Part shown: positions 1 through 5,933 of the stretch, one piece after another
How positions within the stretch are numbered: position 1 is the first letter of the stretch
Layout: every line of letters begins with the position of its first letter
NCBI GenBank assembly: GCA_013041975.1
Contig: JABDQZ010000153.1
Coordinates: 1-8,699 of the forward strand
DNA from: Gammaproteobacteria bacterium
GTDB lineage: Bacteria > Pseudomonadota > Gammaproteobacteria > Chromatiales > Chromatiaceae
Length of the DNA stretch: 8,699 bases
Reading direction: 5' to 3'
The notes under the pieces: generated by a model
Database searches by the model: none
What the model was told of the DNA's origin: nothing
What the model saw: only the letters and a program-made list of their open reading frames with translations
Position numbers and translations under genes: made by a program

Positions 1-236
1 ACAGTGAATATCAGCTTTCTATAAATTAGGCGGTAGATGATTTCATATTCTGTAGGTAACTTTGTCGCGAAGTTGCCAGTCCACACCTATTCTAAAGTAC
101 GAAAAAGGGTCCGCTTTGTAGAAAGCCGACCTGAGTTTTTCATTAGGTGATTTGGTCAATTAAATACTGCGGTTTCAACCGATGAGGTGATGGCACTTTG
201 CGTGACTACTAGATACCGGAGTTAAGAAAGCATATA
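1..236. other. Left-edge intergenic sequence, no gene recognised
   Basis: I see no credible coding frame, RNA gene or insertion-sequence end here. The only local structure is a short inverted repeat, CGGTT-TC-AACCG, at 170-181. It lies downstream of the lectin-like gene on the minus strand but has no following T-tract, so I do not call it a terminator. If the tRNA remnant at 4311 is an island end, this stretch lies inside the island. Confidence 0.5.
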
Positions 237-1157
237 TTACTTAACACGACTTCCATGCCACCCACTTTTAAACTTTCCCTTAGCACCGTAGCGCCATTTA
301 CCACTGAAGCTATCCCCATCTTCTGAAAGGGTAAATTCTACATCACCAGCATCATTAGGCGGAGAATAAGATGGGGCTTCTGACCAAGTCCCCTTAAGGG
401 TTCGCCCATTGACAGATCCAGTAATTTTACCCTTGTCATGAGTGTAGTTACCGCTTCCATTGTTGTTAAGAGTCATAATCCCCCAATTTGTTTTCCAGCG
501 CCCTGTAAAACTCACTTCCGACATATTTTTCTTGCTGGTATTATCGTTAAAACAAATTGTTAAACTTCCTTTATTGTCTGTAAGTGCATCTTCATTATCA
601 TTTATCCTGAACTGCAATTCACCACCACGACTGATAGCGACATGCTTTTCTTTTATCCATTTAACTGACCCTGATGCTCCCTGGCGTATGAGTAATGCCG
701 CAAAAGGGAGTGTTTTTACATATTTATGTTGACTGTATTGCCTGTGCATTCTTTCTTCCAGGGCTCCCTTGTAACCTTCCGGGCCTGCTAATGGATGACT
801 ACGATGCACATTCCATCCACCTTCAATTATTAAAACACCACTGTATTCTGTTGGTATTGAAAGCTTTTGCCAGCCTTTTTGAGAGGATATCGTGCTACAA
901 ATAGGCTCAACTGAAACTACATTTTCTTGCGTTGTTGGTTTCTGTTTTATGGAAAGCGCAAAAATTTTTTCTCTGATTTTTAGTATTTTCTCAACGTAAG
1001 CCTGCCTTTGTTCAAGACTGGTCTGCTCGGTTAGCATCCGCGGTAGCTGTTTCTCTAGCTGAAGTAATTGTTTATTCAGGTCATCGTAGGATTCCGCGGC
1101 TATAGCAGGCAGCGTTAAAAATACCGCGAGTAATATGAAGTAATGTAATATCTTCAT
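237..1157 (-). CDS. Secreted protein with LecA (PA-IL)-like lectin domain and C-terminal beta-rich domain
   Basis: 306 residues. Residues 1-21 form a Sec signal peptide (MKILHYF, a hydrophobic core, then AIAA), so the product should reach the periplasm or be secreted. Residues 25-72 are charged and heptad-like, probably a short helical or coiled-coil stretch. Residues 95-204 resemble the Pseudomonas galactose-binding lectin LecA. They show GGW then GPEG (113-128), PFAALLIRQG (151-160) and the calcium/sugar loop IND...DNKGSLTI (185-201). D187, D194 and N195 fall where LecA has calcium ligands D100, N107 and N108, with identical spacing; the T104 position is alanine. Residues 215-304 contain recurring G-x-W/G-x-Y elements (FTGRW, GTW, FSGKW, SGWHGSR), typical of a small beta-barrel or sheet domain I cannot name. 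The ATG overlaps the cyclase stop in ATGA and has only a weak ribosome-binding site, so translation is probably coupled. Its role as a cell-binding partner is inference; the gene is not a typical cytoplasmic immunity protein. Confidence 0.8.
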   Translation of the reverse strand: MKILHYFILLAVFLTLPAIAAESYDDLNKQLLQLEKQLPRMLTEQTSLEQRQAYVEKILKIREKIFALSIKQKPTTQENVVSVEPICSTISSQKGWQKLSIPTEYSGVLIIEGGWNVHRSHPLAGPEGYKGALEERMHRQYSQHKYVKTLPFAALLIRQGASGSVKWIKEKHVAISRGGELQFRINDNEDALTDNKGSLTICFNDNTSKKNMSEVSFTGRWKTNWGIMTLNNNGSGNYTHDKGKITGSVNGRTLKGTWSEAPSYSPPNDAGDVEFTLSEDGDSFSGKWRYGAKGKFKSGWHGSRVK

Positions 1158-4100
1158 AAACTACCCGCCTTGTTTGTTTCACCAGGACAGGAGAAAAGCA
1201 TTTTTGTTGCCTTGATTGCACTTTGCTTGGCTGCCTTAAGCTGCAATTGGGTATAAGTATCCAAAACCCGGCTGGTATCCCACGCCAGGCGCTTCACCTG
1301 TTTCACACCAATCTTCATCAAGTATTGTCCGATCACCCAGTCTTTCTGGGCAAGTCCGGAACCTTCCAGTGCCACCAGGGGAGACCATCCGGCAATACCA
1401 TTGTATTCACCCCATTGCCATCCGGAATTAGGCTTCAAGGTCGTATAACCACGCAAACGTGCATCGTTAAAAAAATCTTTTAATAACCGGTCTGGGTCAA
1501 TAACCAGGCAAGGCATTGTTGGGTTATTCTCCACACAGAGAGGCAGTCCTCCACATTGGCCTGTGGTATCACACCACTTTTGCATACAGGCGCGGTCACA
1601 TTTCGGGATGGTTAGAAAACCTTTTTCAGGATCAAGCACTGTTACCAATGGATCTTTGTCAAATGCGCCGGGAGTAAAGGGATTATTCGTTTCGGAACCA
1701 TGATGAACCAAATCACCTCCTTCATACCCTGCTCGTTCCCCTGCGAGGTTCAATCGCTCTTTTGCCTTTCTTTCAATATCATCAATTGCACCTTCCATAT
1801 CGTCCAGTTTAGTAATTTGCACATCCTGTTTTGATCCGATACCCAGCAAATCGTAGTCAGCGGTAATGGGTTCAAGTTTGCCAGTTTTCGGATGGATTTC
1901 TGCCATCACCATCATGGGCCTGGTATCTGCCGGTTGCACATCTAACACTTTTTCGGAACCATACTTCAGAAACGTATCATTACGCTTGATGACAGGAATT
2001 TCCCCACCAATGCCTTTCCAGATCATCACCTCATCACCATTATTGAGCACCAGCGCGGTCTGTTTGCAAATACCATCATTGATACATTTAGTAACTTTTT
2101 TATTAAATTCAGCAACCTTACCCAGTTGTGGTGAATTTTTGTTACCAAGCTTGCTGAAATTCTGATCGACTGGAATATAGGCAGCCTGTGGTCCCCAGTC
2201 TGCACTTTTACCTTTAACATGCATGCTCTTGGTGCCACGACTGTTTCTTATTGGATCTGTTGCATGCTCATTCACATAACGAAAAACCATCACATTATCC
2301 AGTGATTTAGCTTCCACCATAAATTCTTGTAAATGCTCAGGCACCATATTCGACATATCAAAAACCTGGGTTGGATTACCCTGAGCTGCCAGGCTGTTAG
2401 CCGGCAAGCTAGCAATGTTTGCAGTAATTCTCTTTTGTGAACGTTGAAGTAGCTCTTCGTGCACTGGTTTGGGCATGTTGCGGAATAACACCTGGTTCTC
2501 AAGAGCCAGATCGAGATTTTTAGCCATAATGGCTTTGTCGTTCGCTGGTTTGTGTAGTGTTTTTCCTGCAGATTTTGAAAGGAATGTGCCTGCTTCATAG
2601 GCCACTTCATCAATGTCTACACCAGGCAATGTTATTTCACGGTTGAGCTTGTTCCACGCTGCACTCATGGTACTTTCAGAAATACCAAATTTTTGAGCTG
2701 CATCTTTAAGCCATTGGTTGCCCTTGGGAAGCCCTGGCATTACAGCAATCTCAGTCATCAGCAGGTTGCCAGCCCACTTGCCAGTCTGTTGAGCTTTAAT
2801 AAAATGTTCCGGTTTCAAATCAAATCGTTTAGCGACCCCGAAAATCATTTCCTCTCCCCATTCAGCTGACTGCGCCATGAACAGCGCAAGTTCAGAAAGG
2901 TGATCTTCCATTCCCAGCCGCTTTACTGCCTGAGTCGCCCAGCCGCTCGGCAGAAAAGGTATGGCCGAAAAGACGGCCGTAAGACCATACTCGAAGCGGC
3001 TCAGGCATCTGCCGGCAAGATCCACACCCGCATAGAGATTGTAATAATCCATAGCATCACCCACCAAAGGCAGACCCGCTGCAAGGTCGGTTGTAAGCTC
3101 TTGTCTCGCCAAAACCATAGCCGCTTCAGCCTGAAAACGATCGGCATCTGCGGAGGCAATTTTCTGCACTGCCTTGATATATGCACGTAATCTCTCCACG
3201 ACGGGATCTTTGCAGGCAAAACTTTGAATCGTATTGCCATTTATGGAAATTGTTTTGATTGGTGAGGTCACATTACATTTTTTAACGGGTTCCACCGAAG
3301 CCAGTAATGCCCGTATATAGGCGAGTGTGACATGTTTAAACAAGGTAACACGGTATTCCTGTTGTTCTTTTCGATAGGTGCTCAGTTCTTCTTCGAGATT
3401 GTGAGCAAAGGTAAACAGGTTGGAAAAATAACGCGAGTAGCTCTCATCTTTATTAGGAGGCACGGTATTTGGCATGACGAACTCATGACGCTTGATGGTG
3501 TTTTTTCCAAGCTCATACAACTGGCCCAGGGCTACAACGTCGAGTCCAAAATATTTTGCAATTGCACGTGCCTCGGCCATTGCAACGTTAAGCTCGCTGG
3601 CGCTTAATGACTGTATCAACTCTTCGCCACCGGTAGCCCAGCTGTCAACTTGTTTAGCCAGCACAAGGGCCTTTTTGCGCATCGCCTGGTCTTTAGCACT
3701 TATATCGGCTTCGTTTGAAGGATTACCCAGTGTTTTGGACTTAATGTCATTGGAGCTGTTTTGAAGTTCCTTTTTTTGGCGCTCAATATCTGTAAGCACC
3801 ATTAACTTTACCTGCTCAAGCAATACTTCTGTTCGTTTGATCAAATTGGCGATGTTGTCAGAATTGTTAACGATCGGTTCTTCGACTGGCTTGCCAGATT
3901 GGGTCCTGCCTGCTGCAATATCGCGCTTGCATTGTTCCACCTTACCCAATAATTCTTTTTTGCGGTCGGTTAACTTTTGGCCTTTTTTATGCAGAGGGCG
4001 TTGCTTATAACACCCGGATGTCACATAGCCGAGGCAGGAATCACAGCCCGGATTTCGGCTTGATCTACAGATATAATAGGTCGTAGAGCAGTTTTTGGAT

Positions 4101-4207
4101 TTTGAAGCCGATGGCTCGCTTGCGGATGCACTCCAACTTAAAAGGGAAAAGAATAATAAAACCAGCAAATGGAATGTTACGAAGGAATATCTTTTCCAAC
4201 TTTTCAT
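1154..4207 (-). CDS. Sec-exported class II (edema factor/CyaA/ExoY-type) nucleotidyl cyclase toxin
   Basis: 1017 residues. A Sec signal peptide spans about 1-29 (hydrophobic core 10-24, ending SASAS) with no lipobox. A cysteine cluster follows (C40, C47, C55, C58, C66, C93), then charged helical sequence to about 370. A segment at 375-430 with GLPLVGDAMDYYN resembles pre-toxin modules of polymorphic toxins. Residues about 636-960 match the toxin-type cyclase core. R643, K660 and K667 have the spacing of R329/K346/K353 in edema factor and R41/K58/K65 in CyaA, inside GTKSMHVKGKSADWGP. ITADYDLL carries the metal-binding aspartates D784 and D786. GGDLVHHGSETNN carries H836, E839 and N842, matching H577, E580 and N583. 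The family converts ATP (some members GTP or other nucleotides) to the cyclic nucleotide after activation by a host protein: calmodulin for edema factor and CyaA, actin for ExoY. Unusual points are the Sec signal in an apparent Gram-negative and a six-cysteine insertion at 870-900. The start is ATG with GGAG five bases upstream. Activator, substrate and secretion route are unknown; type II secretion after Sec is the simplest guess. Confidence 0.88.
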   Translation of the reverse strand: MKSWKRYSFVTFHLLVLLFFSLLSWSASASEPSASKSKNCSTTYYICRSSRNPGCDSCLGYVTSGCYKQRPLHKKGQKLTDRKKELLGKVEQCKRDIAAGRTQSGKPVEEPIVNNSDNIANLIKRTEVLLEQVKLMVLTDIERQKKELQNSSNDIKSKTLGNPSNEADISAKDQAMRKKALVLAKQVDSWATGGEELIQSLSASELNVAMAEARAIAKYFGLDVVALGQLYELGKNTIKRHEFVMPNTVPPNKDESYSRYFSNLFTFAHNLEEELSTYRKEQQEYRVTLFKHVTLAYIRALLASVEPVKKCNVTSPIKTISINGNTIQSFACKDPVVERLRAYIKAVQKIASADADRFQAEAAMVLARQELTTDLAAGLPLVGDAMDYYNLYAGVDLAGRCLSRFEYGLTAVFSAIPFLPSGWATQAVKRLGMEDHLSELALFMAQSAEWGEEMIFGVAKRFDLKPEHFIKAQQTGKWAGNLLMTEIAVMPGLPKGNQWLKDAAQKFGISESTMSAAWNKLNREITLPGVDIDEVAYEAGTFLSKSAGKTLHKPANDKAIMAKNLDLALENQVLFRNMPKPVHEELLQRSQKRITANIASLPANSLAAQGNPTQVFDMSNMVPEHLQEFMVEAKSLDNVMVFRYVNEHATDPIRNSRGTKSMHVKGKSADWGPQAAYIPVDQNFSKLGNKNSPQLGKVAEFNKKVTKCINDGICKQTALVLNNGDEVMIWKGIGGEIPVIKRNDTFLKYGSEKVLDVQPADTRPMMVMAEIHPKTGKLEPITADYDLLGIGSKQDVQITKLDDMEGAIDDIERKAKERLNLAGERAGYEGGDLVHHGSETNNPFTPGAFDKDPLVTVLDPEKGFLTIPKCDRACMQKWCDTTGQCGGLPLCVENNPTMPCLVIDPDRLLKDFFNDARLRGYTTLKPNSGWQWGEYNGIAGWSPLVALEGSGLAQKDWVIGQYLMKIGVKQVKRLAWDTSRVLDTYTQLQLKAAKQSAIKATKMLFSCPGETNKAGSL

Positions 4208-4212
4208 GTCAG

Positions 4213-4216
4213 CTCC
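4213..4216 (-). promoter_or_regulatory. Shine-Dalgarno GGAG of the cyclase gene
   Basis: The minus strand reads GGAG, five bases, then ATG at 4207. This supports the chosen start, which is also the one that gives a complete signal peptide. Confidence 0.7.
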
Positions 4217-4247
4217 ATCAACACGCTAGTAATAAAGAAGTCAAATT

Positions 4248-4276
4248 ATCCTAGTTCTGAATAATAGTACTGTAAA
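4248..4276 (-). promoter_or_regulatory. Probable sigma70 promoter of the cyclase-lectin operon
   Basis: On the minus strand, TTTACA (4276-4271, five of six consensus bases) is separated by exactly 17 bases from TAGGAT (4253-4248, four of six). It would give a leader of roughly 30 bases before the cyclase ATG at 4207. It lies between the tRNA remnant and the gene, so the operon would carry its own promoter inside the putative island. This is a motif-based prediction only. Confidence 0.5.
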
Positions 4277-4310
4277 CCATGCAAAAGTAATTCACTCAAT
4301 GAGGTCCAGG

Positions 4311-4353
4311 GTTAATCCGTTTGTCCCTGGTTCGAGCCCAGGATGGGGAGCCA
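4311..4353 (+). other. 3' half of a tRNA-Asn gene; probable attachment-site (attR/attL) remnant
   Basis: These 43 bases match the 3' part of tRNA-Asn starting exactly at the anticodon. They read GTT-AATCCGT, a five-base variable loop TTGTC, the T-arm CCTGG-TTCGAGC-CCAGG with a perfect 5-bp stem, the acceptor strand ATGGGGA, discriminator G and encoded CCA. Compared with E. coli tRNA-Asn, the anticodon side and T-loop are nearly identical. The 5' half is absent: upstream there is no TCCCCAT acceptor strand, no D-arm and no 5' anticodon stem (GAGGTCCAGG precedes GTT instead). Integrative elements using tRNA genes leave this kind of 3' duplicate at one end while the complete tRNA is rebuilt at the other. 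A retained downstream terminator indicates the chromosome is to the right and the island to the left. Confidence 0.78.
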
Positions 4354-4366
4354 TATATAACTCCAG

Positions 4367-4402
4367 GGCTTGCGTCAGCTTTTAGGTGCAGGCCTTTTTT
4401 TC
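4367..4402 (+). terminator. Rho-independent terminator downstream of the tRNA-Asn remnant
   Basis: GGCTTGCGTC (4367-4376) pairs with GGTGCAGGCC (4385-4394) over 10 bp, including three G-T wobbles, with the 8-base loop AGCTTTTA. Eight Ts follow at 4395-4402. It is in the right orientation and 14 bases after CCA to be the native terminator of the tRNA gene, supporting this side as the original chromosome. Confidence 0.75.
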
Positions 4403-4624
4403 GCCTGGGAACAATGGATTGATAGTCCATTGACCTGAGTTATTGGAGTATCCTCTTTGGAAACTTGGATATTGGGCATTGGTTGACAGCTCCGGGGCGT
4501 TCGCCCATCTGGCACGCCTACCCTTCTCATTCACGCTTAGTCTCCCGCCGAAAGTGTCACTGTCTGAGGCGTCAGGAGGCGAAGCATAGAGCCGTTCTTC
4601 TCCTTAAGCGTTTAAAGCTGATGT
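4403..4624. other. Intergenic stretch, possibly a dispersed repeat
   Basis: I see no credible gene here. A plus-strand frame at 4465-4656 has unusual composition (many R, H, C), lacks a clear ribosome-binding site and runs into the end of the alanine-rich gene. There is a perfect 7-bp hairpin, CAATGGA/TCCATTG, at 4413-4433. A short palindrome, GGGC-GTTC-GCCC, lies at 4495-4506, and a GAGGCG direct repeat near 4566-4581. On the minus strand AAGGAG precedes an ATG opening a 16-codon frame beginning MLRLLTPQ, too short to call. The sequence type reminds me of multicopy intergenic repeats in gammaproteobacteria, but only a genome-wide comparison could show that. Confidence 0.35.
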
Positions 4625-5098
4625 TTATTCGACTGAACCCGGTTTATTTATTTTAGCTTCTGCTTGCTCAGTTTTGACGTTAGCAGCTTTTATTTCAGCT
4701 GCCTTCATCTGCGCAGCTCTAACCTGAGCAGCCCTGACCTCAGCCGCCTTCATTTTTGCTGCCTCTTGTTGTGCAGCTCTGACACGCGCAGCCATTCTTT
4801 CTGCAGCTTCCATTTGTGCTGTTCTGACTCGAGCGGCCATTCTTTCTGCGGCTTCCATCTGAGCAGCTCTTACACGTGCAGCCATTCTTTCTGCGGCTTC
4901 CATCTGTGCTGCTCTTATTTGAGCTGCTCTAACACGTGCAGCCATAACCTCTGCTGATTTCATTTTTGCGGCTTCTTGCTGGGCAAGTCTGACCTTATCT
5001 GCATATCTATCGTGGCTCGCAGATTGCTGATTCTCATCAGCAAAGACATTGACTGAAGAAAAAGCGGCGAGTATTGCTGCAATTAATACTTTTTTCAC
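4625..5098 (-). CDS. Exported alanine-rich helical repeat protein (function unknown)
   Basis: 157 residues from a GTG start. I prefer GTG at 5098 to the ATG at 5125 because AAAGGAG lies six bases upstream of it and the protein then begins with a classic signal peptide (MKKVLIAAIL to VFA, cleavage near residue 20). The mature part is almost entirely A, E, Q, M, R and K. It contains a 15-residue unit, AAQMEAAERMAARVR, at 63-77, 78-92 and 93-107 (the last starting with T), with diverged units around them from about 38 to 142. Alternating alanine with charged residues and lacking proline until the C terminus (NKPGSVE), it should form one long amphipathic helix or coiled coil in the periplasm. I recognise no family; small alanine-rich envelope or stress proteins are a loose analogy. 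It appears to be a single-gene unit, on the chromosomal side of the tRNA remnant. Confidence 0.75.
   Translation of the reverse strand: MKKVLIAAILAAFSSVNVFADENQQSASHDRYADKVRLAQQEAAKMKSAEVMAARVRAAQIRAAQMEAAERMAARVRAAQMEAAERMAARVRTAQMEAAERMAARVRAAQQEAAKMKAAEVRAAQVRAAQMKAAEIKAANVKTEQAEAKINKPGSVE
4778..4912. repeat. Three tandem 45-bp coding repeats in the alanine-rich gene
   Basis: Units at 4868-4912, 4823-4867 and 4778-4822 encode the same 15-residue sequence apart from one A-to-T change, with further diverged copies on both sides. The copies differ by scattered, mostly synonymous changes, so they are not brand-new duplications. Unit number could vary between strains by slippage or recombination without shifting the frame. 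Confidence 0.8.
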
Positions 5099-5104
5099 GT
5101 AACT

Positions 5105-5111
5105 CTCCTTT
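5105..5111 (-). promoter_or_regulatory. Shine-Dalgarno AAAGGAG deciding the GTG start at 5098
   Basis: The minus strand reads AAAGGAG, then AGTTAC, then GTG. This near-perfect site lies inside the frame of the longer ATG-started reading and argues strongly for the internal GTG. Confidence 0.8.
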
Positions 5112-5340
5112 GAAAAGGGATACAACTCTTTTTAAATACTGGCATATTGGTTTCATTATTTCATTGTTGAGGATCAATATTCCTTCAGAAGCTCACCTGC
5201 GGTCCCTCACCAGTTAATTAATTCCTTCCCCACTCTACGAGGAATTGTTTTTAGCGCGTTTCACAAATCTCGACGGGCAAAAGTGTGGTAAATAGCTGAC
5301 GTTTGTAGAGATAAATGGTCTGTAAATACATCTAATTCCA
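5112..5340. other. Intergenic region between mocA-like and alanine-rich genes
   Basis: No gene is seen. A perfect 7-bp inverted repeat, AATTCCT/AGGAATT, spans 5220-5246 and is followed by GTTTTT on the plus strand. No plus-strand gene lies upstream, and the minus-strand side has no T-tract, so I do not call it a terminator. The promoter of the alanine-rich gene should lie here, but I found no convincing -35/-10 pair. Confidence 0.4.
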
Positions 5341-5928
5341 CTAGCTTTCTTTATTATACAAGTCACTTGGGTAATCAATATCCAATAAAATGCCTCTATC
5401 ATCTGTATTATATTTATAAAGTGTCTCTGAAGAATTGATTAACAAGTCTCTAGCACCATGATCGCCCTGCAGTTTTAATAGCTCTTCTTTCCATTGCCTC
5501 GAAAAACCAACCGGATTGCCACGCCGATTTTCACATACAGGAGCCACCATACTTTCGCCCTGTAATAATTTTTCTTTCAACGCTCTCATTGTTTCAGGCT
5601 TTACCCATGGCATATCCGCCAAAGCAATCAGCCATCCATCTGCTGCACTTGAAGCCATGATTCCTGCAACGATACTTGATGCCATTCCGTTCTCAGCATG
5701 TTGATTAACTACAACCCTGATATCAAAGGACCGCAGTTCATTTTCCAGTCGAGCATCACCCGGGCGGATTACTGCCACAACTTTTGGCATAACCTGTTTT
5801 AAATTTTTAGCCGAGGTTCCGGCTACAGTTTTATTATTGGATAAAACCTGTAAGAGTTTGTCGCTGCCAAAACGTTTAGATGAACCTGCAGCAAGCAATA
5901 TTGCGAAAATATTCTTTGGTCTTTTCAA
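5341..5928 (-). CDS. mocA: Molybdenum cofactor cytidylyltransferase (MocA/MobA-like NTP transferase)
   Basis: 195 residues, the usual length for the family. The family transfers CMP from CTP to molybdopterin-Mo, giving the dinucleotide cofactor used by xanthine dehydrogenase and aldehyde oxidoreductase type enzymes in the cytoplasm. The nucleotide-binding motif is at the N terminus (LLAAGSSKRFGSDK, 11-24). Then come GMASSIVAG (81-89), LADMP (103-107), the substrate-loop motif GNPVGF (137-142), GDHGAR (155-160) and DIDYPSDL (183-190). The motif pattern fits MocA better than the guanylyltransferase MobA, and the neighbouring XdhC and hydroxylase agree. The start is TTG at 5928, five bases after the xdhC stop, with no clear Shine-Dalgarno; no upstream ATG exists before an in-frame stop at 5956-5958, so translation is probably coupled to xdhC. 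The assignment to cytidylyl rather than another nucleotidyl transfer is by family and context. Confidence 0.85.
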   Translation of the reverse strand: MKRPKNIFAILLAAGSSKRFGSDKLLQVLSNNKTVAGTSAKNLKQVMPKVVAVIRPGDARLENELRSFDIRVVVNQHAENGMASSIVAGIMASSAADGWLIALADMPWVKPETMRALKEKLLQGESMVAPVCENRRGNPVGFSRQWKEELLKLQGDHGARDLLINSSETLYKYNTDDRGILLDIDYPSDLYNKES

Positions 5929-5933
5929 AGTAG

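Noticed and set aside
460..904. Two plus-strand frames opposite the lectin-like gene
   Set aside because: Antisense to a frame with signal peptide and domain motifs; no recognisable protein features of their own.
237..1157. Immunity protein reading of the gene following the cyclase
   Set aside because: It has a signal peptide and LecA-like features, and toxin-type cyclases normally depend on host activators, so a partner or binding role fits better.
4088..4207. Lipoprotein signal for the cyclase protein
   Set aside because: The first cysteine (C40) is well past the hydrophobic core and not in a lipobox; cleavage after SASAS by signal peptidase I is more likely.
4300..4353. A complete, functional tRNA-Asn gene
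   Set aside because: Only the part from the anticodon onwards is present; no matching 5' acceptor strand, D-arm or 5' anticodon stem exists upstream.
4465..4656. 63-codon plus-strand frame across the intergenic stretch
   Set aside because: No clear ribosome-binding site, odd composition, and it overlaps the end of the well-supported alanine-rich gene on the other strand. Treated as non-coding, possibly repeat sequence.
4778..4912. CRISPR-like array
   Set aside because: The repeats are 45-bp, directly abutting and coding in one frame without spacers; they are protein repeats.
5220..5246. Terminator between mocA and the alanine-rich gene
   Set aside because: The perfect inverted repeat has a T-run only on the plus strand, where no gene precedes it.
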